Source: Actinomycetes bacterium
Lineage (GTDB): Bacteria; Actinomycetota; Acidimicrobiia; Acidimicrobiales; CADCSY01
Direction: 5' to 3'
DNA: 6,282 bases
Assembly: GCA_025464025.1 (NCBI GenBank)
Contig: JAODBP010000137.1
Span: 1 to 6,282, forward strand
Shown here: piece by piece, positions 1 to 5,869 of the stretch
Layout: the number at the start of each line of letters is the position of its first letter
Position numbering within the stretch: the first letter of the stretch is position 1
Program-made: the position numbers and the translations under genes
Notes under the pieces: model-generated
What the model was told of the DNA's origin: nothing
Database searches by the model: none
Seen by the model: only the letters and a program-made list of their open reading frames with translations

Positions 1-318
1 GCCGTGGTCGGGGCCAAGGACGAGACCACCGGCCAGGCCATCGTCGCCTTCGTCACGGTGAAGGGCGACGTCACCCACAGCGTCGAGCTGGGGGAGGAGC
101 TGCGCAAGCACGTGGCCACCAAGATCGGTCCCACGGCCCGGCCCAAGACCGTGATCTTCACCGACGACCTGCCCAAGACCCGCTCGGGCAAGATCATGCG
201 CCGCCTGCTCCGCGACGTGGCCGAGGGCCGCGACCTGGGCGACACCACGACGCTCGCCGACCCCGCCGTCGTCGAGGAGATCCGCCGCCGGGCGACCGCC
301 GCGCCCCAGGAAGAGTGA
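1..318 (+). CDS. acsA: Acetyl-coenzyme A synthetase, C-terminal end (5' truncated)
   Basis: This is the last 105 codons of an AMP-forming acetyl-CoA synthetase; the start lies before the window. The enzyme activates acetate with ATP and CoA to acetyl-CoA through acetyl-AMP in the cytoplasm. The fragment is the mobile C-terminal domain. It begins with the strand [18 protein letters not shown] and carries the signature [15 protein letters not shown], whose lysine (fragment residue 64, codon at 190) is the catalytic lysine for adenylation and the known reversible acetylation site of the family. The following [15 protein letters not shown] is typical of Acs rather than of other acyl-CoA ligases. 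A short ORF starts two bases after the stop, so transcription probably continues downstream. The family call is firm; a propionyl-CoA synthetase is a less likely alternative. Confidence 0.93.
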   Translation, partial: AVVGAKDETTGQAIVAFVTVKGDVTHSVELGEELRKHVATKIGPTARPKTVIFTDDLPKTRSGKIMRRLLRDVAEGRDLGDTTTLADPAVVEEIRRRATAAPQEE

Positions 319-320
319 CG

Positions 321-404
321 ATGCTGGTGGTCTCGCTCCGCAGGCTGCGCTCGACGGCCGCCGGGTCGCTGGCGCTCCCTTCGACGGCGCGTTCCGTGGC
401 GTGA
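321..404 (+). CDS. Small ORF, 27 aa, possible coupling peptide between acsA and the HAD gene
   Basis: An ATG at 321 lies two bases after the acsA stop and is preceded by GGAAGAG (309-315) at a normal Shine-Dalgarno distance. It opens 27 codons (MLVVSLRRLRSTAAGSL, then [10 protein letters not shown]) and stops with TGA at 402-404. That stop overlaps the GTG start of the next gene as GTGA, the usual geometry of termination-reinitiation. The downstream GTG has no Shine-Dalgarno site of its own, so ribosomes finishing this ORF could supply its translation. The peptide is basic, without a recognisable domain. It may be only a translated spacer, and the same bases look like a degenerate intergenic repeat. 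Coding status is inferred from start, spacing and overlap only. Confidence 0.4.
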   Translation: MLVVSLRRLRSTAAGSLALPSTARSVA

Positions 405-898
405 GCGAACCGTATGAGACATGGCGCTGGCGGACCGGGGCGGTGGAGCCGGGGCCGTGCGTCGTGTTCGACGTCGACGGGGTCCTGGCCAACGCCGACC
501 ACCGCCAGGACGTCCTCTTCGCCGGGGGCAAGCGCAAGAACTGGAAGGCCTTCTTCGCCGCCGCCGGCGACGACGCCCTCATCGAGGAGGTCGCTCGGCT
601 GACCACGCTCATCGACCCCGCCCTGAAGGTCGTCCTCCTCACGGCTCGCCCGACGTCGAACCGGGCGATCACCCTGACCTGGCTGGCCCAGCACGACGTC
701 CGCTGGGACCTCCTCGTCATGCGCCCCGACGGCGACTTCCGCTCGAGCCCCGACGCCAAGCGGGCCGCCGTGCAGGAGCTCCGCGACCAGGGCTTCGATC
801 CCCAGCTCGCCTTCGACGACGACCGCCGCAACGTCGACATGTTCCACGACGAAGGCATCCCCTGCATCTACATCCACTCTGGCTACTACGAGGTCTAG
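401..898 (+). CDS. HAD-superfamily phosphatase, polynucleotide kinase 3'-phosphatase-like
   Basis: The 165-residue protein has all four HAD motifs. Motif I is [10 protein letters not shown] (nucleophile Asp24, acid/base Asp26), motif II LLTAR (Thr81), motif III Lys120, and motif [13 protein letters not shown] (Asp139-Asp141). The layout, with VMRPDGDFR before the motif III lysine and a short insert after motif I, resembles the phosphatase domain of T4-type polynucleotide kinase. That domain removes 3'-phosphates from nucleic acid ends. No kinase P-loop is present, so it would be a stand-alone phosphatase, presumably cytoplasmic and Mg2+-dependent. The GTG at 401 is the first start codon in this frame downstream of acsA, and it overlaps the stop of the small ORF before it. 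HAD membership is certain; the 3'-phosphatase substrate is an inference, and a nucleotidase is possible. Confidence 0.85.
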   Translation: MSEPYETWRWRTGAVEPGPCVVFDVDGVLANADHRQDVLFAGGKRKNWKAFFAAAGDDALIEEVARLTTLIDPALKVVLLTARPTSNRAITLTWLAQHDVRWDLLVMRPDGDFRSSPDAKRAAVQELRDQGFDPQLAFDDDRRNVDMFHDEGIPCIYIHSGYYEV

Positions 899-900
899 GA

Positions 901-923
901 CGTTCGCGGCGGTCGGGCGAACG
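901..923 (+). terminator. Inverted repeat just after the HAD gene, possible terminator or operator
   Basis: CGTTCGC (901-907) and GCGAACG (917-923) are perfect 7-bp inverted arms with a 9-base spacer, starting two bases after the HAD stop codon. No T-run follows, so an intrinsic terminator would be of the U-less type seen in high-GC Actinobacteria. The 9-base spacer would also fit a dimeric repressor site. The remaining intergenic bases, to 1130, are purine-rich and hold no convincing gene. Confidence 0.35.
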
Positions 924-1115
924 CGGTCGAGGGGGCCTCGATGGCCTCCTCGAGCGCAGGTGCAACACAACAAGGGGTGTGGCACTCACCAACGAGGCTG
1001 CGGGTGGCGCCAGGAAGGAGGGGCCCGCCCGACGGAGGAGGGGAGGGAGGATCCGCTCGGTGACAGGACCCGCAGCCGGGCACACGCGAGACAAGGGGAA
1101 CCACCGACGAGCCAT

Positions 1116-1121
1116 TACCGT
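1116..1121 (+). promoter_or_regulatory. Putative -10 box of htpX
   Basis: TACCGT matches the actinobacterial TAnnnT -10 pattern and ends nine bases before the htpX ATG, which would give a leader of only a few bases. No Shine-Dalgarno sequence lies within 20 bases of the ATG; the purine run AAGGGGAA lies more than 30 bases upstream. No convincing -35 element is visible. Confidence 0.35.
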
Positions 1122-1130
1122 TCAGCGCAT

Positions 1131-1985
1131 ATGAAGAACGGTCTGAAGACCGCCGTCCTGCTTGCCGGGCTGGGCGGCCTGGTCATCCTCATCGGCGGGC
1201 TCCTGGGCGGCCGCGGCGGCGCCACCATCGGCCTCGTCATCGGCTTCGCCTTCGTCGGCTGGTCCTACTGGAACAGCGACAAGTCGGCCATCAAGGCGGC
1301 CCGGGCCGTGCCCGTGACCGAGGCCGAGATGCCCGACTACTACCGGATCGTGCGGGAGCTCACGGAGAAGGCCGGCATCCCCATGCCGAAGCTCTACGTG
1401 AGCCCGGACATGCAGCCCAACGCGTTCGCCACCGGCCGCAACCCCGACCACTCGGCCGTGGCGGTGACCCAGGGCATCCTCCAGATCTGCGACTGGGATG
1501 AGCTCCGCGGCGTCCTCGCGCATGAGATCAGCCACGTCGGCAACCGCGACATCCTGATCAGCTCGGTGGCCGCCGCCGTGGCCATGGGCATCATGTACAC
1601 GGCCACCATGCTCCGCTTCGCCGCCATCTTCGGCGGCGGGCGCGACGACCGGGACGGCGCCAACCCGATCGTGCTCATCGGCATGTCGATCCTGGCCCCG
1701 TTGGCGGCGGGCGTCCTCCAGATGGCGCTGTCCCGCACCCGCGAGTTCGAGGCCGACCGCTCCGGCGCCCGCCTCATCGGCGACGGCGAGCCGCTGGCCC
1801 GAGCGCTCCTCAAGCTCGAGGCCGGGGCGGCGCAGATCCCGATGGACATCGACCCGGCCCACGCCCAGGCGTTCATCGTCAACCCGCTGAGCGGCCGCAA
1901 GATCCAGTTCGGCAACCTGTTCCGCAGCCACCCGAACACCGAGGAGCGGGTGGCCCGCCTGCGGTCGCGGGAGTGGGCCCAGTAG
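1131..1985 (+). CDS. htpX: Membrane zinc metalloprotease HtpX (M48B)
   Basis: The 284-residue protein is a full-length HtpX, the membrane-bound M48 protease that degrades misfolded or damaged membrane proteins under heat or envelope stress. Two hydrophobic segments lie at about residues 8-27 and 30-47, then YWNSDK, a hallmark of the family. The zinc site is HEISH (131-135, catalytic Glu132), with the third ligand Glu205 in SRTREFEAD. Further hydrophobic stretches at about 142-165 and 180-200 bracket a glycine/aspartate loop (GGGRDDRDG). The C-terminus has the usual [14 protein letters not shown]. The ATG at 1131 gives the family's standard N-terminus ([18 protein letters not shown]). The frame stays open 171 bases further upstream, but that sequence is not family-like. 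The gene seems to be monocistronic, with hairpins in both flanks. Confidence 0.96.
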   Translation: MKNGLKTAVLLAGLGGLVILIGGLLGGRGGATIGLVIGFAFVGWSYWNSDKSAIKAARAVPVTEAEMPDYYRIVRELTEKAGIPMPKLYVSPDMQPNAFATGRNPDHSAVAVTQGILQICDWDELRGVLAHEISHVGNRDILISSVAAAVAMGIMYTATMLRFAAIFGGGRDDRDGANPIVLIGMSILAPLAAGVLQMALSRTREFEADRSGARLIGDGEPLARALLKLEAGAAQIPMDIDPAHAQAFIVNPLSGRKIQFGNLFRSHPNTEERVARLRSREWAQ

Positions 1986-1997
1986 CGCACGCATCGT

Positions 1998-2018
1998 GCC
2001 GGCCGTCACACGGCGGGC
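1998..2018 (+). terminator. Hairpin after htpX, probable terminator
   Basis: GCCGGCCGT (1998-2006) and ACGGCGGGC (2010-2018) pair over nine positions with one G-G mismatch and a three-base loop. The stem begins 12 bases after the htpX stop. There is no T-run, as is common for high-GC terminators. Confidence 0.45.
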
Positions 2019-2055
2019 AGGTACATGACGCGTGCACGGGGAATACCCCTGGACG

Positions 2056-3243
2056 ATGTCTTCGGTGGAGGGGTCCCGCCGGCGGGCGGCCTGGTTGGTC
2101 GCGGCCGCCACGAGCGTGTTGCTGGTGACGAGCGCCGCCTCGGTGCACGCCCAGCTCGGCCAGGGGCTGCCACCCCTCGGCGGGTCGCCCACCACGACGG
2201 CCAAGCCGACCACCACGGCCCCGGGGTCCCAGCAGTCGACGACGACCACGACGGCCCGGCCCGGCCTGCTCTCGCCGCCGACCACCCCGCCACCGGCGGC
2301 CACGCCTTCGACCACCACGACCACCGAGCCGCCCCCGCCGGCCGGTGGTGACGGCACCGCCGCGCCGAAGGACGCCGGCGCCTTCCCACCCGAGCTCCAG
2401 GCCATGGTCGACTCCGTGCGCCGCACCCCGGCCAACAACACCAAGAAGCTGGTCGCCGCCCTCGCGCCGCTCCAGCAGTACGGGCTCGACCCGACCCAGC
2501 AGGCGATCGTCGGCTTCGGGCGGTTCCCGGTGGCCGGGGTCGCATCGTGGAGCGACGACTGGTGGTTCCCCCGGTTCGGCCCGGGCTGGCGCCTGCACCA
2601 GGGCCTCGACATCTTCGCCCCGTACGGCACTCCGGTGCGGGCGCCGGTCGACGGCACCGTCCGCGTCACCAACAGCGGCATCGGCGGCCTGGCCGTCTAC
2701 GTGCGCCAGCCCGACCGCACCTACTGGTACATGTGCCACCTGTCCGGCCTGGCGGCGGGGATCGCCGAGGGCGTGACGGTCAAGACCGGTCAGGTCGTCG
2801 GCTACGTCGGCACGTCGGGCAACGCCCGGGGCGGTCCCTCGCACATGCACTTCGAGATCCACCCCAAGGGCGGGCCGGCCGTGCCGCCCAAGCCGGTGGT
2901 CGACCGGTTCGTCGCCGACGCCATGAACCTCGTGCCGCAGCTCCTCGACGCCTACGCCCAGGCCGACGCCAACCGCACGCCGGTGACCGTCCCGGTGGCC
3001 GCGCCCGCGCCGGCCATCGAGGCGCTCTCGCCCCGGGCCGCGCTCCTGTGGGCCACGGCGGCGAACCCGGCCGGGGGCACGCTCAAGCTGGTCGAGGCCG
3101 ACGCCCTGGCCGCCGTCGACCGCATCGACTGGTCGGCCGTGGTCGCCGCGTCGGCCGAGCGGGCCGCGGCCGTCGAGGCGTCGCGGGCGTTGCTCCTGCC
3201 GCTCGTGCCCGTAGCCCTGGCCGAGGCCGCCGGCTGGCGCTAG
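2056..3243 (+). CDS. Secreted M23 (LytM-type) peptidoglycan metallopeptidase
   Basis: The 395-residue protein is a probable cell-wall hydrolase or remodelling factor. Residues 1-32 form a signal peptide: basic SRRR, a hydrophobic core, and VHA before Gln33. A Thr/Pro-rich low-complexity linker (about 45-98) would let the enzyme reach through the wall. The M23 domain (about 165-275) has an intact site: His181 and Asp185 in HQGLDIFAPYG, His228 in YMCHL, and His263/His265 in SHMHFEIHP, the zinc and catalytic residues of LytM-type endopeptidases. About 110 C-terminal residues are Ala-rich and match no domain I recognise. The ATG at 2056 is preferred because it gives a compact signal peptide; an in-frame GTG at 2032 would add eight residues. 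GGGG at 2038-2041 is a weak ribosome-binding candidate. With intact residues it is probably active rather than an EnvC-type activator. Confidence 0.92.
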   Translation: MSSVEGSRRRAAWLVAAATSVLLVTSAASVHAQLGQGLPPLGGSPTTTAKPTTTAPGSQQSTTTTTARPGLLSPPTTPPPAATPSTTTTTEPPPPAGGDGTAAPKDAGAFPPELQAMVDSVRRTPANNTKKLVAALAPLQQYGLDPTQQAIVGFGRFPVAGVASWSDDWWFPRFGPGWRLHQGLDIFAPYGTPVRAPVDGTVRVTNSGIGGLAVYVRQPDRTYWYMCHLSGLAAGIAEGVTVKTGQVVGYVGTSGNARGGPSHMHFEIHPKGGPAVPPKPVVDRFVADAMNLVPQLLDAYAQADANRTPVTVPVAAPAPAIEALSPRAALLWATAANPAGGTLKLVEADALAAVDRIDWSAVVAASAERAAAVEASRALLLPLVPVALAEAAGWR

Positions 3244-3261
3244 TCGCTAGTCGCTAGTCGC
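3241..3261. repeat. Three tandem copies of TAGTCGC with stops in all six frames
   Basis: TAGTCGC occurs perfectly at 3241-3247, 3248-3254 and 3255-3261. The first TAG ends the M23 gene. The reverse complement CTA at 3254-3256 is the stop of yajQ on the other strand. Because the unit is seven bases long, successive TAG and CTA triplets fall into all three frames on each strand. Confidence 0.9.
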
Positions 3262-3745
3262 GGAAGTTGTTGAACTGCAGGGGGAGGTCGAGGTCGTCGG
3301 CGTCCTTGAGCGCGGCGATCACGGCCTGGAGGTCGTCGCGCTTCTTGCCCGTGACCCGGATGGCGTCGCCCTGGGTCTGGCTCTGGATCCCCTTGACGTT
3401 CAGCGCCTTGATCCGCTTGTTCAGGTCGCGAGCGGCGTCGCCGCCGATCCCCTCCTTGAGCGTCGCGACCTGGCGCACGCTCTGACCCGAGGCGTCCTCG
3501 ACCTTCCCCCAGTCGAGGGTCTTCAGCGACAGCTTCCGCTTGACCCACTTCTCCTCGATCACCAGCCGCACGGCGGCCAGGCGGTCCTCGGAGTTGGAGC
3601 GGAGGGTCAGCGTGTCCTTGCCGAGCTCGAGCTCGCTGCCGGTGTCCTTGAAGTCGTACCGGGTCGCCAGCTCGCGCTGGACCTGGTCGACCGCGTTGCG
3701 GACCTCCTGCATGTCGATCTCGGACACGACGTCGAAGCTCGGCAT
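3254..3745 (-). CDS. yajQ: YajQ family nucleotide-binding protein (DUF520)
   Basis: The 163-residue protein is full length for the family. It starts with the characteristic MPSFDVVSEIDMQEVRNAVD and ends with NFRD. YajQ proteins consist of two ferredoxin-like halves. In Xanthomonas a homologue binds cyclic di-GMP and acts with a transcription factor; in other bacteria links to nucleic acids have been reported, so the role here is open. Conserved features include ATRYDFKDTGSELEL (about 28-42), EKWVKRKLSLKTLDW near the middle, and GIQSQTQGDAIRVTGKKRDDLQ in the second half. The ATG at 3745 is the family start. No Shine-Dalgarno site precedes it, but a TAGCGT box lies six bases upstream, which suggests a leaderless mRNA. 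It converges on the M23 gene and diverges from tRNA-Tyr. Confidence 0.95.
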   Translation of the reverse strand: MPSFDVVSEIDMQEVRNAVDQVQRELATRYDFKDTGSELELGKDTLTLRSNSEDRLAAVRLVIEEKWVKRKLSLKTLDWGKVEDASGQSVRQVATLKEGIGGDAARDLNKRIKALNVKGIQSQTQGDAIRVTGKKRDDLQAVIAALKDADDLDLPLQFNNFRD

Positions 3746-3751
3746 GATCTG

Positions 3752-3757
3752 ACGCTA
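3752..3757 (-). promoter_or_regulatory. Putative -10 box for a leaderless yajQ transcript
   Basis: On the reverse strand TAGCGT (3757 down to 3752) fits TAnnnT and ends six bases before the yajQ ATG. The expected transcription start is therefore at the A of the start codon. The corresponding -35 position would lie around the 5' end of the tRNA-Tyr gene and shows no clear match. Confidence 0.4.
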
Positions 3758-3761
3758 TCGT
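3756..3761 (+). promoter_or_regulatory. Putative -10 box of tRNA-Tyr
   Basis: TATCGT fits TAnnnT and ends 12 bases before the first base of the tRNA, a sensible distance for a short pre-tRNA leader. It overlaps the reverse-strand yajQ box by two bases. The -35 region is not evident. Confidence 0.4.
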
Positions 3762-3773
3762 GGCCGGCTCCAA

Positions 3774-3855
<82 letters not shown>

Positions 3856-3867
3856 CGTGGAATGGAC

Positions 3868-3893
3868 GAGGCGCCCTCCCTGGAGGGCGTCTC
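3868..3893 (+). terminator. Strong hairpin after tRNA-Tyr, probable terminator
   Basis: GAGGCGCCCTC (3868-3878) pairs with GAGGGCGTCTC (3883-3893) over 11 positions, including one G-T wobble, around the four-base loop CCTG. It starts 12 bases after the tRNA and lacks a T-run. Its position suggests tRNA termination or 3' processing. It argues that the following gene starts after it, at 3913, rather than at the in-frame ATG at 3862. Confidence 0.55.
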
Positions 3894-3912
3894 GCCGCGT
3901 CAGGATGCGGGT

Positions 3913-4758
3913 GTGCAGGTGCCCGGCTACGTCGACCTCCAGGTCAACGGCGCGTTCGGCATCGACCTGGCCGCCGAGCCCGAGCGGCTCTGGGAGCTGG
4001 CCGCCCTGCTGCCCCGAGCCGGCGTCACCACGTTCCTGCCCACGATCGTCACGTCGGCGCCGGTCGTCGTCGAGCGGGCCCAGGCCGCCCTCGCCGCCCG
4101 CCCGGTCGGCTTCGTCGGCGCCCATCCCGCCGGCCTCCACCTCGAGGGGCCGATGCTGGCGCGGGCCGGGGCCCACGATCCGGCGCTCCTGCGACCGTTC
4201 GACCTCGACGACCTCAGCGGCGTGCGCATGGTCACCCTCGCGCCCGAGCTGCCGGGCGCCCCCGAGGTCATCGCCCGGCTGCGGGCGGCCGGCATCGTCG
4301 TGGCCGCCGGCCACACCGCGGCGACCGACCTGTCGGGCGTCGACGGCGTCACCCACGTGTTCAACGCCATGGCCCCGTTCCACCACCGGGCGCCGGGCCC
4401 GGCCGGCGTCGCCCTCGCCGACGACCGCCTGTTCGTCACCCTCGTCGCCGACGGCCACCACGTCGACCCGGTCGTGGCCCGCATCGTCGACCGGTCGGTG
4501 GGCGACCGGCTCGTCCTCGTGTCCGATGCCGTGGCCCACCCGATGCTCCCGCTCAACGGCGGCCGGGTGCTCCTCGACCAGTGCGTCCGCAACCTCGCGG
4601 CCTGGACCGGCTCGCCCGAGCGGGCCATCCATGCCGCCACCACCGCGCCCGCCCTGTACGCCCGGCTCGACGTCGGCGACGACCACGTCGTGCTCGACGA
4701 CGACCTCCAGGTGGTCGAGACCATCACCCAGGGTCAGGTGGCGTACAGACGAGACTGA
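3913..4758 (+). CDS. nagA: Compact N-acetylglucosamine-6-phosphate deacetylase-like amidohydrolase
   Basis: The 281-residue protein (from GTG 3913) has the catalytic core of NagA, which deacetylates GlcNAc-6-phosphate to glucosamine-6-phosphate in amino-sugar and wall recycling. It opens with VPGYVDLQVNGAFGIDL. Metal-site residues are Glu78 in LHLEGP, His134 in AAGHT and His148 in THVFNAM; the ADGHH histidine is His183 and the catalytic aspartate Asp205 is in SDAV. NagA is usually near 380 residues. Here the N-terminal strand region is absent, about 25 residues are missing after SDAV, and about ten before the final VVLDDDLQVVETI. GTG 3913 is chosen because AGGA (3902-3905) precedes it and the frame upstream runs through a hairpin and a tRNA gene; ATG 3862 is the alternative. 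The next gene follows after 21 bases. The exact substrate is not certain given the reduction. Confidence 0.82.
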   Translation: MQVPGYVDLQVNGAFGIDLAAEPERLWELAALLPRAGVTTFLPTIVTSAPVVVERAQAALAARPVGFVGAHPAGLHLEGPMLARAGAHDPALLRPFDLDDLSGVRMVTLAPELPGAPEVIARLRAAGIVVAAGHTAATDLSGVDGVTHVFNAMAPFHHRAPGPAGVALADDRLFVTLVADGHHVDPVVARIVDRSVGDRLVLVSDAVAHPMLPLNGGRVLLDQCVRNLAAWTGSPERAIHAATTAPALYARLDVGDDHVVLDDDLQVVETITQGQVAYRRD

Positions 4759-4773
4759 CCCCCGTGAGGGGGT
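4758..4773 (+). promoter_or_regulatory. GNRA-loop hairpin over the ribosome-binding site of the membrane protein gene
   Basis: ACCCCC (4758-4763), loop GTGA (4764-4767) and GGGGGT (4768-4773) form a six-pair hairpin with a GNRA tetraloop. It begins at the last base of the nagA stop. The G-run is also the only Shine-Dalgarno-like sequence before the ATG at 4780, about seven bases away. Ribosomes terminating on nagA would open the hairpin, which suggests translational coupling. Confidence 0.45.
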
Positions 4774-4779
4774 GATCGC

Positions 4780-5397
4780 ATGGGCGGTCTGTTCCTGCTG
4801 GGTGGCCTCGGCTCGGTCGTGGTGCTGTTCTTCCCGGTGATCCTCGTGCTGGCGCTGCTGGTGATCCTCGCCCTGCGCCACGACGACGACGCCGACGGGA
4901 ACCGGGCACCGGCGATCTACGGCTCGGTCATCGCCTACGTCGGCCTGCTCACGGTGCTGTTCTCGGCCACGGGTGTCGTCGCCGCGCTCGTCGAGCTCAC
5001 CAACGACAACAGCTACGACGACGACGGCACGGTGACCACGGCCGTGATCTTCCTCATCGCCGGGCTGGCCGCCCTCGGCCTGCTCCGGGTGCACCAGGGC
5101 CTGTTCGCCCGCCGCCACACCGCGGGCGGCGCCGCGCACCGGGTCCACCGGGCCTACGTGCTGGTGATGTGCCTCACCGTGGCGTTCACGGCCATGGTCG
5201 CCGGGGCGATCCTGCTGTACCAGCTCTACGGCGTGGCGTTCCCCGACACGGCCGGCACCGACCGGGGCGACTCGGTCCGGGTGGCCGTGACCATGGCCGT
5301 GCTGTTCGTGGGGTCGGCCGCCCTGTGGCAGCGCCACTGGCGCGAGCTCGACCTCGGCGGGCCGGTCGAGGTCAGCGCAGGAGGAGGCGCTGCATGA
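4780..5397 (+). CDS. Five-helix integral membrane protein of unknown function
   Basis: The 205-residue protein has five hydrophobic segments at about residues 4-32, 47-71, 85-103, 126-149 and 166-183, joined by short loops. The loop after helix 1 is acidic (RHDDDADGNR), and so is the one before helix 3 (NDNSYDDDG). The helix 3-4 loop is basic and histidine-rich (HQGLFARRHTAGGAAHRVHR). By the positive-inside rule that loop would face the cytoplasm. I do not recognise a catalytic motif. The pattern, with WQRHWREL after the last helix, is reminiscent of small multi-helix DUF families such as DUF5671, but this is only a resemblance. The ATG follows a G-rich ribosome-binding site 21 bases after nagA, so the two are probably co-transcribed. 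The last 26 bases overlap the acetyltransferase gene on the other strand. Confidence 0.8.
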   Translation: MGGLFLLGGLGSVVVLFFPVILVLALLVILALRHDDDADGNRAPAIYGSVIAYVGLLTVLFSATGVVAALVELTNDNSYDDDGTVTTAVIFLIAGLAALGLLRVHQGLFARRHTAGGAAHRVHRAYVLVMCLTVAFTAMVAGAILLYQLYGVAFPDTAGTDRGDSVRVAVTMAVLFVGSAALWQRHWRELDLGGPVEVSAGGGAA

Positions 5398-5863
5398 CGA
5401 CGACGTCGAGCCACTTGCCGAACTTGCGCCCGACCTCGCGCTCGGTGCCGACCACCTCGAAGCCGAAGACGGCGTGGAGGCCGATCGACGCCTCGTGACC
5501 GCCCACGATCCGGGCGAACACGGCGTGGAAGCCGGAGGCCTGGGCCGTCTGGAGCAGCTCGCCCAGCAGGGCCTTCCCGACGCCCTTCCCCTGGTGGGCG
5601 CGGTGGATGTACACCGAGTCCTCGACCGAGGTCGAGTACGCCGGCCGCTCCTTGTACGGCGACAGGCTGGCGAAGCCGATGACCTCGCCCGCCTCCTCGG
5701 CGACGAGGGCGACGTGGGCACCGGTGCGGGCGGCCAGCCAGGCCCGCTGCTCGCTCAGCGAGCGGGGCACGAGGTCGAACGTGACCGTCGAGGTCTCGAC
5801 CTCGACGTTGTAGATCGCCCGGATGGCCTCGGCGTCGTCGGGCCGGGCCACTCGTACGTCCAC
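5372..5863 (-). CDS. GNAT N-acetyltransferase, phosphinothricin / methionine sulfone type
   Basis: The 163-residue protein is a full-length member of the Pat/Bar/MnaT group, which transfers acetyl from acetyl-CoA to the amino group of small substrates such as phosphinothricin, methionine sulfoximine or methionine. Family landmarks run in order: RPDDAEAIRAIYNVEV (7-22), VALVAEEAGEVIGFASLSPYKERPAYSTSVEDSVYI (51-86, not all invariant), the acetyl-CoA loop RAHQGKGVGKALL (88-100), and the C-terminal ASIGLHAVFGFEVVG with VGRKFGKWLDVVVMQ. The GTG at 5863 gives the normal family N-terminus. No Shine-Dalgarno site precedes it, but TACGAT lies six bases upstream, suggesting a leaderless mRNA. The physiological substrate cannot be read from the sequence; resistance to phosphinothricin should not be assumed. 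Confidence 0.93.
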   Translation of the reverse strand: MDVRVARPDDAEAIRAIYNVEVETSTVTFDLVPRSLSEQRAWLAARTGAHVALVAEEAGEVIGFASLSPYKERPAYSTSVEDSVYIHRAHQGKGVGKALLGELLQTAQASGFHAVFARIVGGHEASIGLHAVFGFEVVGTEREVGRKFGKWLDVVVMQRLLLR

Positions 5864-5869
5864 CGGGCG

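Noticed and set aside
194..985. A 263-codon open frame on the reverse strand
   Set aside because: It is antisense to acsA and the HAD gene, and its composition reflects their complement. No motif supports it.
960..1130. N-terminal extension of htpX by 57 codons
   Set aside because: The frame is open but the extra residues are not family-like, and HtpX proteins begin at the MKNGLK-type start at 1131.
2190..2345. Thr/Pro-rich repeat region as a tandem repeat or CRISPR-like array
   Set aside because: The ACCACGAC-like repetition is irregular and codon-based, within a protein linker. There are no spacers of constant length.
1122..2681. A 519-codon open frame on the reverse strand
   Set aside because: It is antisense to htpX and the M23 gene, both of which have clear family motifs. 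The product is Val/Gly/His-rich without domains.
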